A DNA stretch of 41,041 bases from Nemertoderma westbladi (GCA_032718475.1 JAUCBJ010002542.1:1-41041), one strand, 5' to 3'; numbered from the stretch's first letter, positions 19,761 to 31,887 are shown. Made by a program: numbers and translations. Notes: generated by a model from the sequence alone, not told the origin.

Positions 19761-22440
19761 ATAACTCATTTATGAACTACTGTATGACGTGTCACGTCAC
19801 ACAGATTATTCTGAGTCATTACGGTTATGTCCAACTCCGCCGATTCTCCGCTCCACATCATTTGTATTGCATTTATAAAACATAATTTTACAGTATAAAT
19901 CATCAGGCTCTAAACAAAATTTTCTATGACTGTATGAGCAGTGAGCGCAGTCAGTGAGCTTGATACACTTATATACCGGTAGGTACTGTAATATTATTCA
20001 CAATTCGTTTACTTTTTATCTTTGATTGATTACCTCTTTCTGTCAGACTGCTGTTCACTTCTTATCTGCTTATCTGCCTATGTACAGTACAAATGTACTC
20101 GTACTGTAATTCGTCATTCAATAATAATGAATACTGTACTGTATGCATTGTATACCGGTCTGCCGGTACGATAGATACAGCGATAGACATATAGACGATG
20201 ACGATCCATGTTGTAAACTGTTGTAGCTGTTACATAGCCTACATACCTGCATGCATACAGCAGTACAGTCAGACAGTACAGCAGCAGATTGCTAGATTGA
20301 TATTGTTATGATTGATGAATATTCAGATATTATTATTTGAAATTGTTCCGAGATTGCTTTATTATTATTCAGTTATTATCAGATTATTATTAATAATTAT
20401 TATTATTAGTCCAGTAGGCCTACTGGCCTAGGCTGTTTGTGTTAGTAGGCCCTATTCAGCTATTACCTGATTACTGTATTAATACTGTACTGCTGTAGGC
20501 TGGTAGGCCTAATATATTACAGCAGTCAGGCAGTACAGGGTGAGGAAGCTAAACTTCAGAACTTATATCTTACATCAGCATACTCATACTGCAGTACTGC
20601 TGTCAGCTGTACTGGCATAATATTCAGATACACCGGTTGCCGGTATTACAGTATTAAGTTTAGTAGGCCTATGTCAGTATGTAGTAGGCCCACCGCCACC
20701 CACTGACCCACCATTCTGTTCTGCTATTACTGTATTAGGTCCTACTGACAGACTGAAATATCAGCATTAGCAGGTGATTTCAGTTAGCAGATTAGGCTGT
20801 TAGGAGGGTCCCCTATCTGCCTATCTATTTGACACTAGTGTCTACAGGCTGACAGGTCTAGGCGGCTAGGCCTATATATCTGTATATACACTGATAGCTA
20901 CTGACATACAGGTACGTTACATATACAATACAGCAATACTACTGCAATAATAGAGAAAACCCATAAATGGATTTTTTGTTAATTTATTGATTTCTATATT
21001 TTTGACAAATACACAGACAGACTGACAGTGACAGACCAAGAGACATGGAGAGAGAGATAGACAGTTTAGATTTCGTCAAATCAGAAAAGTTACATATTAC
21101 AGTATTAATACAAATTTAATAGGCAGATAGCAGATAGGCCTACTATTAATACAAATTCTAAATAGTCTGATAGCAGGATAGTTCTGTAGTTTGTGCACTT
21201 TCTTAAATTTTAGCGGACAGACAGACATAATAACAGACTGACTGACTGACAGGTAGACAAAAGTGAAAACCGACATCGTAAGTGAAATCATCGGCAAGTA
21301 ATGAGTAAAACACCCCTTACTGCCTTACCAAAAAAATTGGGTGGTGTGGTTTATTTATTTAGTTATATTTCTTGACAGACCGATATGTTAACATTGGGCC
21401 CATTTTTTTTTATTTTGTTCACAAAGAAACCCTTTTCCGGGGGGAACTCCCCCCAGAACAATAAACAATAGTCTTGCAAAATGATTTAGAAATAGAAATA
21501 ACACAAATAAGTGATATATTCTATATTCTATATACAGATATATATACCGGTACTCCTGGTAGGCCTATTTGGTCTGGCCTAATGCTTTTCAATGTAAAAT
21601 TTGGAAGCCTATAGGAGCGGACCAACTTTCCGTAGTATATTATACTCCTGGTATTTGGTCCCGTCTTAAGTAATCAATTATACTGAATGTACTGCAGTAC
21701 TGTACGTCTTCATTAATTGATTTCATTCAGTTGGTGTGTTGTGGTAATCAGATGTCGTATTGGCAGATTGGAAGAACAAACAGCTGGCCTTGAAGTAGGA
21801 TAAGTCTGGCAATACTGGAATAGCAAGTGATGTTCAGTATCAGTACTATACTATTAATATTTAGCTGGATCAAATTATTAATTACAGGTCCTGACCTGAG
21901 GGACCTGACATGAATATGTGGCCGAGATTAATGACAGTGGTAGTGGTACAGTACAGCAGTAAGTGTACAGTAAGCAGCAAGCAGGTAGTCTTAACTTTAA
22001 GGTTTTAACATTGCCACCCCCCGAAATAGTATTTGGTCCGCAGACCAAGTACCAGTATATGGCCGTTTATTGACTTTGCTGCTTTGATTAGATTTGTTAA
22101 TTTTGAGTCTGCACCCCCCCCCCCCCCCCCCCCCCCTTCTGGCTCTGACCTCTCCGCTTGTGAAATTCTGGCTACGCCACTGGTCTGACGGGTACTGTCT
22201 GTCGACCTGATCTATAGGCCTAGTGTTGATTTTTTTTAAAAATAGTTTGATCAGTTTGAATAGCCTAAAGCAGTGAAGCCTACAACCAGACAACAAGGCT
22301 GCAAGAAAGACTGCACAATTGAATTGACATATCTCATTTTCGATTTCTGGACACTACAACGCCCCGAACCGAACGAACAATTGGCATCAATCGATTCTCA
22401 ATAGCCAACACTGCAATTACAATATACCGTGGCACTTTCT
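19761..22440. other. Non-coding DNA rich in short palindromes (TAGGCCTA, CAGTACTG, ACCGGT)
   Basis: There is no credible ORF. The sequence is low in complexity and strikingly rich in three short palindromes and their fragments: AGGCCT within GTAGGCCTAC-like contexts (for example near 20410, 20505, 20660, 20870, 21135, 21558, 22215), CAGTACTG-like blocks, and ACCGGT. Similar AGGCCT words recur elsewhere in the window. A 23-base poly-C run lies at 22114-22136, next to a CTGGCTACGCCACTG-type repeat end. Confidence 0.6.
22100..22185. repeat. Poly-C tract with an adjoining dispersed-repeat end
   Basis: A run of 23 C (22114-22136) is followed by sequence ending in TTCTGGCTACGCCACTG. In my recollection, sequence of the type GTGGCGTAGCCAGAA next to a G-run is a common end of interspersed repeats in marine invertebrates. 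No terminal partner was found here, so this is at best a fragment. Confidence 0.35.
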
Positions 22441-22462
22441 GCCTATAGGCATATGCGTTACA

Positions 22463-22470
22463 TGTATAAA
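22463..22470 (+). promoter_or_regulatory. Possible TATA box upstream of RAB6
   Basis: TATAAAAAAA about 185 bp before the ATG. The intervening 100 bp is CpG-rich and contains CTTCCGG (ETS-like), so a TATA-less CpG-type promoter nearer the ATG is equally possible. Confidence 0.25.
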
Positions 22471-22615
22471 AAAATACATTCAATTTAAAACAAAAGGTGA
22501 AACAGATTCCGAATTTGCTTCTTTGTTCTTCTCATTTCGCATACGGCTGTCAGGCTGTACGCGTACGGTTTTAAGCCCATTTATTATTATCTTCCGGTAC
22601 CGGAACCCAATTTAA

Positions 22616-23275
<660 letters not shown>

Positions 23276-23533
23276 TCTATATTATAGTCGGTTTATATTT
23301 AATTTTTAGTGGAAGAGTATTATTTATTTATTTATGGAGCGGGTAATTTATTATATGCGGCGCCCGTGAAAAATTAGACTTATCGATATCTAAGTTATTT
23401 TAATATAATAATATATTGAGGAAGGTGGCCAGTTATCTTTATATATAATTGTAAGAACCTAATAGAATGCTGTTAATATTTAATAATTAATATTGATACT
23501 CTTCCACTAGCTACTTAGATAGCTCGCTAATTA

Positions 23534-23557
23534 AATAAACGTTTTGTCCTCAATAAA
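23534..23557 (+). terminator. Two AATAAA poly(A) signals of RAB6
   Basis: AATAAA at 23534-23539 and again at 23552-23557, about 260-280 bp after the stop codon. This gives a short AT-rich 3' UTR. Confidence 0.6.
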
Positions 23558-23559
23558 TC

Positions 23560-25417
23560 CGACGAAGAAACGCAACCCATGCGAACGTGTTCGACCCTCA
23601 CTCACTTTCCTATAATATATATTAATTCCCTTTTTTTATGGTTGTGTTTTTTCTTGGTGTAATTTATTGTATTACAGTTCAGTGGAGGAGTATAAATTTG
23701 GAATTGTTTAATAAGTTAATTTTAATTTACTTTCATATGTTCCATTTATGAAATTATCATCCATGTCCGTATATTTGAAAGCCTCTATTTTCGCAACAAT
23801 TCCTTGTAATACTAATTGAACCCACAATCAGTATGTTGGCTCAGCAATTTGTTGATTCAGTTTTGAATCAGTCTTATAAATTCCGTTGACGAGAAATGTC
23901 GATGCGTCGACGCACAAGTAGTTTGTTATCGATAAATAACGAATTTGCTTTGGGGTGGGGTGGGTAGCACCCCCCCCCCCCCCCTATTTTGCAAATTTTC
24001 AAAAAACCTTTTTTTATCCTATCTGGAGCCGAATTTAATTGAGAGTTCAAATCTGCAAGCTGTTTTCTCATATCTTTTCTCAAACTCAAGTTATTACCCA
24101 AAACGTAAAAGCTAGTCTGATTTTTGCCTTCGAGCAGCACTATATTTTACAATTGTTTTCATAAAAAAGTCTCTCACGGTACAGACAGATTAGTGTTTAA
24201 ACCGTTTGGACCGTAAAACGTTTGAAGCGGGATCCCGAAGTATAAATAGTGAAGTAAATTTGTTGAATATTTGATAAATAGATGCAACAGAACGGTGGAG
24301 TGATAATCCCGGAAAACCTGAAAAGTCAGATCCCATTAAAACACTAGTACAGATATGAAAAAAATTGCTAACAAGTTGTTTTACAAGTTATATATTTAGG
24401 AAGCATGAATAATTTCGTTGAATTTCAATCATTGTTGACAAAATTATTGTTGAGCAAAAAAATATGGTATTATCTAAAATAGCGGGAAGGTTTGTATTGT
24501 TCCTTAAACTTTAAACACCCATATCTCAGAATGACGTTTTTTCATTAAAAAATATTGTCATTCCTTAATTGATAACCCTTAATAAATAAAAGCGCCCTTC
24601 CCTTAATTGGTAATTCAACATTGAGACGAGATATTAATTCGCCGAGATGGGATTTGCGTGTAGCGAGGTAATTTTTGTGGGTTTTTGATGTCGACAAATC
24701 TAATGGGCTGGCTGAAATACCATCGTTTAGTGGAGAATCTGTGTTAATAAGCTTCAGAATGTAACAGCCAAACGATAGTAAAACTTAGTAAATTATTATA
24801 CAAATTTAATTTGCTGAAACTAAATGGGTAACTATGTAGTAGTGCGTAATTCAGTCAATCAATAGTCATTAGAGTAAAGTTTGGTATCAAAAAATTTGGG
24901 TATGATCTCATCAATAATTACATTGTTGCTATGTAAAATCCATGTTGCTACTAGGAAAGAAACATGAAATTAAAGTGTGGGGCGAGCCACGAAAGTAAGC
25001 GAGCTTAGCATACCGATACCACTAACTCAATCGATGTGTCTGTCGTTCTGTTGTGTCCAATTTTAAACGTCAATAACTCAGCCAAATCTTATCGAAATCT
25101 ATCCAAACTTAGCACACGTGTAGTCTGGCCAAAGTTTAGAAATTTTCCAAGTTGAATTTGCGTGTGGCCTTCGAGAAGCAGTTATAAAGAAGCAGAATAT
25201 CAGTTAATTAATTAAATTAAAATTAAAGAAGTTGGTTAGGGTAAAAACAGCATTTTCAACATGAATTTTAATGGAAATAAATTTATTTATAGTATAAGAT
25301 ATGAATAATATACTTAAACATTATACAGCTGTAATCCCCATACCACATTCCATTATAGTTTTTAATTAGTTCGAGTTCCCCGTCAGTTGTCGCTCTACAC
25401 TAGCTCCCTTATTTCAA
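23560..25417. other. Intergenic AT-rich DNA; no gene seen
   Basis: No credible ORF or RNA gene. It contains a 15-base poly-C run at 23970-23984. A stretch around 24980-25170 has the look of an interspersed repeat, but no ends could be identified. Confidence 0.5.
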
Positions 25418-25548
25418 TAGGAAATATAGGCTATCTTTTTGGAGTTATTTTCTGAGTATTTGGAGTCTTTTTGGAGTTATTATAGTTGTTTTCTCATTTA
25501 ATCACCAGGGCAGAAATATAACTCTAAAAAGATAGCCTATATTTCCTA
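25418..25548. repeat. 31-bp inverted repeat flanking a 69-bp loop
   Basis: The left arm 25418-25448 (TAGGAAATATAGGCTATC...) and right arm 25518-25548 are complementary over 31 bases with a single mismatch. As RNA this would be a long hairpin, and as DNA a cruciform-prone site. The loop contains extra partial copies of the TTTTTGGAGTTATT end. No target duplication or transposase is evident, so it may be a tiny MITE or a fold-back sequence. Confidence 0.85.
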
Positions 25549-25780
25549 TTTACGATGAATGCCCTAAAATCGGCTTGCCGCGGACTGAATGTTTTCCCTT
25601 ATTTCAAGACATCCTTGCTATTGCCTAGCCTAACTGGGATATATACAGTCCAACTACCAGCTCACCACTACTCATTAGGCAGCAATGTAATGAGCCAGAC
25701 TACAGCAATGTAATGAGCCAGACTAATAAGAGAGCTTAACCTTGCTTATTGTGTTTGGCTGAGTATTTAACACGTTAGCT

Positions 25781-26095
25781 GCGGATTGAGCACCGGTGCA
25801 CAATTCGTGTTTTAACTTTACTGCGGCAGGTTTTACTCCCTGACAACTTCTTACTGCGGATTGAGCACCGGTGAACATGACCTGTACAACCCTGTAGTCC
25901 GGACCTATTTTGGCTTGACTAACCCTTAGTGCGGAGGCTATAAGTTGAGCACCGGTGCTCAAATACATCAGCTGTTGTCATATTCGGTATCTGTGACCTT
26001 TGTATGACTCATATATATATTTTTTTTTGGGTTTGTGCACCGGTGCACAATCCGCACTACACAAGTGCCAGTGCGGATTGAGCGCCGGTGCTCAA
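25781..26095. repeat. Left cluster of ACCGGT-centred palindromic motifs (five copies)
   Basis: Copies lie at 25781-25805, 25856-25876, 25945-25962 (a perfect 18-bp palindrome, TTGAGCACCGGTGCTCAA), 26035-26057 and 26073-26095. Several are preceded by GCGGA or followed by its complement TCCGC, extending the quasi-palindrome to about 28 bp. Confidence 0.85.
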
Positions 26096-26630
26096 TATTT
26101 TCACTTATATAAATATGGCGGGATTTTTAAAAATGCTCTACTGTAGCATTAGCATTTCTGCTATTAGGCCTATTTGATTTAGTTTACTCATTATTAGTTC
26201 AGCAATAACTGTCTTGTTTACTTTTCATGTATTAATTTATATTACATGATCAAATGTGCTGTAACAATAACAATGTTATTTGATATTGTTTTACTTTATA
26301 AATGTTTTAAACCCAAAATAATTTATGGTGGTTGGGGGGGGGGGGGGGGGTGGGGGGGTCGTTAAACTGCAAACATTATCTACTATGGGGTTACCCCCTG
26401 AGATTTCGAAAGTGGCCAAAAGTAATAGTGATGTTTAATAAGTTTACTAATGTGATGGGATAATTATTGGTACAGTTTTGGAAATTGTTAACCCTGTAAG
26501 AGTAAAATCATAAAAATATATAAAATTTCGATGAAATTCAAACCACTATCTCTGGCCTGGAAGGAGCTATTGAGATGCGGTTTTTTCTATGGTGGTTCTC
26601 CATTGTCTTATAAATACAATGATTGTGAAT

Positions 26631-26820
26631 TTGAGCACCGGTGCCCAAAGGAATTCCCACAAAATGTAATTAACAAAAAGTAATTTGTTGAGCACCGGCG
26701 CACAATCTGCAGTTGAGGAACTGCACAGGAATGTTCACCGGTGCACAATCCGCACTAACTAAACGCCAAGCTTCAAATCTTGCCGCAGTCATGGAACAGC
26801 AGATCCGGTGCACAATCCGC
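26631..26820. repeat. Right cluster of ACCGGT-centred palindromic motifs (four copies)
   Basis: Copies lie at 26631-26648, 26688-26712, 26733-26755 and 26804-26820. The last three carry the outward half GCACAATCYGC, while the left cluster contains both halves. They mirror the left cluster across the centre of the MITE. Confidence 0.82.
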
Positions 26821-26865
26821 AGTAACAAAGAACCAGTGGTTTCGGAGCCGCTGCTAACGTGTTAA

Positions 26866-27714
26866 TCGTGATTCTTTAGAATAATTAGCTAAATAATTTC
26901 GTTGAGGCGTTGACATGATAAATTAATATCTCATTATCAATCAATACTATCAGCATCTTTAATTATTTTTGTTATAAATTTGTGCCGTTTGTTTATTTGA
27001 GAATCACTTCCAGTTGTATTTTGTGTTATATTAAAAATAAATATAACATATTATTTTTAAAAAACAAATTTCCTGATAATACCTGCCCTTCATCAATCCT
27101 GTGTCCGCCTTTGGGTTGGGGTGGTGCAGATTAAGAGGGAGGTTGAAGGGATGGGGGGGGGGGGGTCTTTATTCCCCTCTCTTTAATCTACTGGTGTTTG
27201 TTTAAATTTCTTAAATACCGAGTTTGTGATACAGTAGAATCGCTCAATGTTAATCTGTATCTCATAACTAAACCTCGTGCTGCGCGAAGGCCTCACGAAC
27301 GTGTCAATATAGTCAACATTTTTGGAGTAGGGGAACGTCGCTATACGCGCGGTAAATAAAATATCTCAAGTATAGTGAAAATATTGTTCTACATTATTTA
27401 CCATGGAATAAATAATTATTATTACTTTAATTTTATATATTTGTAGCTCTATTTCATTATTTTATCTCACACTATTAATATCCCATTATCTGTCTTATCA
27501 TTCTCGGCATTTAAAAATTTGCTAACACATTTCAGTATACAATGAAGAATCTTTTATATTCATCAATCGCAAATCACAACTAATTTTATCAGTACTGTAT
27601 TAGGATAACTACATATTATATTAGGTACTCCATCTCGTCCTTGCCTTGTTTAAAATCTAATTTAATAAGCTATTAAACGATAATATAAATAATACTTACG
27701 ACACCGGTAATAAT
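26866..27714. other. Intergenic AT-rich DNA; no gene seen
   Basis: No supported ORF. It contains a 13-base poly-G run at 27153-27165. It lies beyond the 3' end of the LDLa gene. Confidence 0.5.
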
Positions 27715-27720
27715 TTTATT
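27715..27720 (-). terminator. Candidate AATAAA poly(A) signal of the LDLa-repeat gene
   Basis: On the minus strand this is the first AATAAA I found after the stop codon at 28000-28002, giving a 3' UTR of about 280 bases. AT-rich context makes chance occurrence possible. Confidence 0.35.
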
Positions 27721-27999
27721 AATTAATTTCATTGCAAAATTAACATAGAAACCAATGTTGGACTGACAGTCAGTAATTATAAATCATATTCCTAATTTTA
27801 ATATAGATTTAAATATGAATAATATTACATTAAGTTAATTCACTACTTATTAGGCCTACTAATGTAGCACAATCATTTGTGTAATATTTAATTAAACATT
27901 ATTAGTAGTATCATAAGCAGCCCCAATGTAGCTATAAATTGAGCTACTTTTGTGACCATTCTAGAGATTCTACAGTTTGTTTCTTACGGTAATTTAGTT

Positions 28000-30900
28000 T
28001 TAATTGCACCACTTCTCGTCGCTGTTGTCATAGCAATCGCGTATACCGTCGCATCTCCAGCCAATCGGAATACACCTCGAGCGGTCCGAACACGAAACCT
28101 CGGCGCTCGGCAGACAGACTACTGGTGTGGCGCAACCGAGTTCGTCTTCACCGCCGGCACAGTCTGGCACAGAGTTACAACGGCGGTCGTAGGTGAGGCA
28201 CTTAATCTCGCTCGCACATGGGTAGTAGGTTGTCAGACACTTAGTTGGGCATCCGACTTCGTCTGACTCGTCGCCGCAATCTGCCGTACCATCACAAACC
28301 CACGACTCTATAATACAAGCGGAGCCGTCCAAACAACCCTTGTAACCAGGGTTACAGTGCAGCGTCGGAGTGGGTGACACTGCCACATTGTCGTCAATGT
28401 CACAACCAACTTCGTCGCTTGCATCCTTGCAGTCAATGAACTTATTGCAACGGCCTGATATATGAACACATTGAGGCAACATTTGACATTGAAATTGGTA
28501 AGTAGTGCATTTAACAAACAGTGGGCGAGTTGCTGGTGTATTGTGGTGGTTTGTGTAAGTTGTAGTTGGAATTGTAGTAATGGGCATTGTCGTTGGTGTT
28601 GTTACTTGTAGATTTGTTGTTGACATGACTTCTAGTGTTGTCGAATATTGCTGAGGAGTTGTGGTTTCATCTGTAGTGCTTGGACACTCAAGTTCGTCCT
28701 CACTGTCTTCACAATCGAACATTCCATCACATATCCAACCTAGTGGTATGCATTTCCCGCTGCTGCATCGGAACTCACCATCGTAGCAAACTACATCATC
28801 GCAGTTGCTTTCATCGGTACCGCTGGCACAATCTGAATAACCATCGCAGCGCCATGCACGAGGTATGCAATCTGATATGTCCAATGAACCATTGATGCAT
28901 TGGATAGCATCATTAGGACAAATAGTTGCTGCTGTGTTAGGTGTTTCTGCTGGGGTAGTGCTACTAATTAATGTAAATGTTTTATTACAGTTGATCTCAT
29001 CGGACATGTCACTGCAGTCATCATCACCGTCGCATACCCAGTCAAGAGGGATGCATTTCCTCAAATTATGACAGGTGAACTCAGTTTCGGTGTTACATTC
29101 CACGTCTGGACATTCCTTTTCATCTGACGCATCCGAACAGTCGTCATCTCCGTCGCAAACCCAAAGCGCATGGATACAGTTTCCACTTAAGCAACTGAAT
29201 TCAGTTTCATTGTTACACAGGCCCTCGGGACAATCATGTTCATCTGAAGCATCTAAACAGTCAAAATCTCCATCACAAATCCATAATTCGGGAACACAGT
29301 TTCCATTTCCGCATTGGTGTTCCCCTAAATTGCACTCACTTGAAGTACAATTATTCTCATCGCTGCCATCAACGCAATCCTGAAATGAATCACAAACCCA
29401 TGCTATAGGGATGCAGAGTGAAGACTGGACACACTCAAAATATTCCTCATCGCAACCATTATTGGGTGAGGGATTACTATCTTCGCAACCATATTCATCT
29501 GCCCCTTCAATGCAGTCACTCATCCCATCACATTTCCACTCTATAGGAATGCAAAGGAACCCGTCCCCGCAACTAAACTGTGTTGAGTTGTTGCATTCAA
29601 TAGTAGGTGGACAAAGAGTCTCATCTGATGAATCGTGACAGTCGCTCACTCCATCACAGATTCCATTAGAGGGTACACATAGAACCTCGCCATCATTAAC
29701 GCAAATTAAACCATCATCACAAGGTAGCAGACACTCCACTGCGGCTCCAATAAGCACACCAGCGGCTGACACCCTCGAAACACATTCACATTCTTGCTCC
29801 CCATAAGGAACTATCATTCCAATGCTTAAGATATGATTCTCAAATAAACAGGTGTAATCTTCACATACCGGGCAACATTCTCCAGTGTGATATACTATAT
29901 TTCCACATGTTGGATCTATGTCGCATTCAAACTCACATGATGAACCTGATCTCTCAATTTCAATATAAACATCGCGCAAAATATCTTTAAGAATCTCTTC
30001 GTAATCCCGAATTACATTCGCGGTGTATTTCAACAGACGCAAAAGGTTATAAGAGTCAGTAATCTCCATCATATCGTGTTCACGAAAGACTCCAAATATA
30101 TTCTTCAACGCAATTCCGGTTGTTTTTCTGTTCTCAATTTTGCTATCATACACATTCTGAACATCATCATCGGAAGTACTCGGAATATTTTTGCATCCAA
30201 ACATCATCACTGCCAACTCCTCATTCAACTCATGTATTTCTTCGATAATGCTCTTTAGTTCCTGGTTGATAAAGTCAACCCTTATTTGTACAATATAGAG
30301 GGAATTTGAAAAATTATCTATTGTGCTATCTTCAGTAATAATGGCGATTTTTGTGAACAATTCCTGTGTTGCGGTTATTAAGATATTTACATCAATTTCG
30401 TTCTGCTGTTTTGGCCGCAACGAAATACCATACAATGATAAAAAACTATCAAATAATTCTAAATTATCCTTTAAAGTTAGTAATTGCTGAAAGAAATATG
30501 CGTATCGATTTATACTGTTGTGGTTGTCATTTTGCTTTCCACTAAAACTGCCTAAAGTGTTGCTGCGATCCATATCAGCCATGATTTCCTTAATATCTTC
30601 ATATACGTTTCTGACATGTATATTGGATGCCTCCAGATTCCCACTTATAGCTCTCATTCGTGTCTCCAGCTTATAAACTGCATCAGAAAATTCTATCTGC
30701 GAATCTCCGCAATTTTTGCAAAGTGCCTCATCACTATCATCTCGGCAATCGGTAACCCCATTGCAAATGTTTTCAAAGTCAATGCAATCTCCATTAACGC
30801 ACTGACCTTGAGGACATTGCTGTAGGCAGTCGATTTCATCCTCACCACCTTCACAATTGTAAAACCCATCGCAAATAGCAAATTCATTGACGCATTTCCC

Positions 30901-31887
30901 ATCGGTGCAAGTAAAATCGGTGGAGGTACAATTGCAATCGATTTCATCTGAATTATCAGAACACTGCGAGATTTTATCACACTTCTTATGCAAGTTTATA
31001 CACTCCCCACTCCTGCAAGTGAACTGTGTAGTTGCGCATTTATTATCAGTACACGCGAACTCATCTTGCCCTGACGGGCAATCCTTAACAAAGTCGCACC
31101 AGTGACTGGCTGGGATACACGGGCCATGAATAACATCACAAGGTACTTCTTCGTATTGGCACTCTACGCAAAATAACTCGTCCTCCCCACCCGAACAATT
31201 TTCTATTCCATCACACCTTGCGGAATCTTGATAGCAATGCCCGTTGTTACATGCCCGGGCGCCCTCGGCACACAACCCATTGCAATTTAGTTCATCGTCA
31301 GCTTCTCTATCCGCATTAGATAAACAATCGACTAAGCCGTTGCACCTAAATATATTATCGATACAGCTCCCATTGCCGCATTGGAATTTGAATGGACCGC
31401 ATGCAATACCAGTGCAATTCGCTTCATCACTGGCATCAACACAATCAGCAAATATGTTGCATCGTTTGGCAATAGGTAGACACTTACCATCAGAAACGCA
31501 GTTAAATTCCAAAACAGCATCACAATGTTCGTGAGCTGCATTCAAATGAACATTTGTTGATTGGATTAACAACGATGTTGATGTAAAGGAAGTTTCATGC
31601 ACTGCCTCGTGAACCTCATTGGCCACATGCGGAGTTGGAGAGTTGCTAATTTTAATAACCGGTATCGTTACCTGAGAGGTCATGTTGTAATTCACAGGGG
31701 AGGTAGTCACAGGCGGTGTTGTTGACGTAGCTTTGATATCAGGATTTATTGCTACTATTGGAATGCCGTTACTCACAGACGAGGTAATCACTGATGGTGT
31801 CGATGAGTTTTCGACTGGATATTGTGACCCAAATGTTGTCGCATTTGATTGCTTGTTGGATATTTTAGTTCTATTTCCATCAGAGGT
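28000..31887 (-). CDS. LDLa-repeat secreted protein, large 3' exon (exon 2)
   Basis: This terminal exon encodes 1,295 residues with 19 LDL-receptor class A repeats (six Cys plus a Ca-binding CDGxxDCxDxSDE motif). Order: a Ser/Thr-rich start; 7 repeats (about 30720-31525); a Cys-poor helical region of ~260 residues (29960-30715); a von Willebrand C-like Cys cluster (CECxxDPTC...CCPVC, about 29860-29945); 8 repeats (28685-29725); a Thr-rich mucin-like linker (28515-28680); and 4 repeats to the stop. It begins at a splice acceptor: reading the minus strand, TTATTTTTCAG precedes ACCTCTGATGG at 31887, phase 0, with stop codons further upstream. The protein ends right after the last repeat with no membrane anchor, so it is probably secreted. 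LDLa repeats bind ligands in a Ca2+-dependent way. No orthologue is recognised. Confidence 0.88.
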   Translation of the reverse strand, partial: TSDGNRTKISNKQSNATTFGSQYPVENSSTPSVITSSVSNGIPIVAINPDIKATSTTPPVTTSPVNYNMTSQVTIPVIKISNSPTPHVANEVHEAVHETSFTSTSLLIQSTNVHLNAAHEHCDAVLEFNCVSDGKCLPIAKRCNIFADCVDASDEANCTGIACGPFKFQCGNGSCIDNIFRCNGLVDCLSNADREADDELNCNGLCAEGARACNNGHCYQDSARCDGIENCSGGEDELFCVECQYEEVPCDVIHGPCIPASHWCDFVKDCPSGQDEFACTDNKCATTQFTCRSGECINLHKKCDKISQCSDNSDEIDCNCTSTDFTCTDGKCVNEFAICDGFYNCEGGEDEIDCLQQCPQGQCVNGDCIDFENICNGVTDCRDDSDEALCKNCGDSQIEFSDAVYKLETRMRAISGNLEASNIHVRNVYEDIKEIMADMDRSNTLGSFSGKQNDNHNSINRYAYFFQQLLTLKDNLELFDSFLSLYGISLRPKQQNEIDVNILITATQELFTKIAIITEDSTIDNFSNSLYIVQIRVDFINQELKSIIEEIHELNEELAVMMFGCKNIPSTSDDDVQNVYDSKIENRKTTGIALKNIFGVFREHDMMEITDSYNLLRLLKYTANVIRDYEEILKDILRDVYIEIERSGSSCEFECDIDPTCGNIVYHTGECCPVCEDYTCLFENHILSIGMIVPYGEQECECVSRVSAAGVLIGAAVECLLPCDDGLICVNDGEVLCVPSNGICDGVSDCHDSSDETLCPPTIECNNSTQFSCGDGFLCIPIEWKCDGMSDCIEGADEYGCEDSNPSPNNGCDEEYFECVQSSLCIPIAWVCDSFQDCVDGSDENNCTSSECNLGEHQCGNGNCVPELWICDGDFDCLDASDEHDCPEGLCNNETEFSCLSGNCIHALWVCDGDDDCSDASDEKECPDVECNTETEFTCHNLRKCIPLDWVCDGDDDCSDMSDEINCNKTFTLISSTTPAETPNTAATICPNDAIQCINGSLDISDCIPRAWRCDGYSDCASGTDESNCDDVVCYDGEFRCSSGKCIPLGWICDGMFDCEDSEDELECPSTTDETTTPQQYSTTLEVMSTTNLQVTTPTTMPITTIPTTTYTNHHNTPATRPLFVKCTTYQFQCQMLPQCVHISGRCNKFIDCKDASDEVGCDIDDNVAVSPTPTLHCNPGYKGCLDGSACIIESWVCDGTADCGDESDEVGCPTKCLTTYYPCASEIKCLTYDRRCNSVPDCAGGEDELGCATPVVCLPSAEVSCSDRSRCIPIGWRCDGIRDCYDNSDEKWCN

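Larger units (their letters stand above)
25767..26865. mobile_element. piggyBac-like non-autonomous DNA transposon (MITE), 1.09 kb
   Basis: TTAA (25767-25770) is followed by CACGTTAGCTGCGG (25771-25784). The right end reads CCGCTGCTAACGTG (26848-26861) followed by TTAA (26862-26865). The ends are inverted repeats with one mismatch in 14 bp, flanked by the TTAA duplication typical of piggyBac transposases. There is no transposase ORF inside, so it must be mobilised in trans. Subterminal regions carry nine copies of a palindromic motif built on GAGCACCGGTGC, five at the left (25781-26095) and four at the right (26631-26820), with none in the AT-rich centre. This is the arrangement expected for transposase-binding repeats. 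A G-run (26334-26350) sits in the centre. Confidence 0.82.

Noticed and set aside
21997-22296. Minus-strand ORF of ~99 codons with poly-Gly
   Set aside because: The Gly run is the translated 23-base homopolymer; the rest is repeat-end sequence.
25723-25968. Minus-strand ORF of 81 codons with repeated TGAQS-type residues
   Set aside because: It is a read-through of the palindromic repeats in the MITE, not a gene.
28680-29638. Several plus-strand ORFs of 70-100 codons
   Set aside because: They are the antisense shadow of the LDLa repeats; their Ser/Gln/His-rich, repetitive content mirrors the Cys/Asp-rich coding strand.
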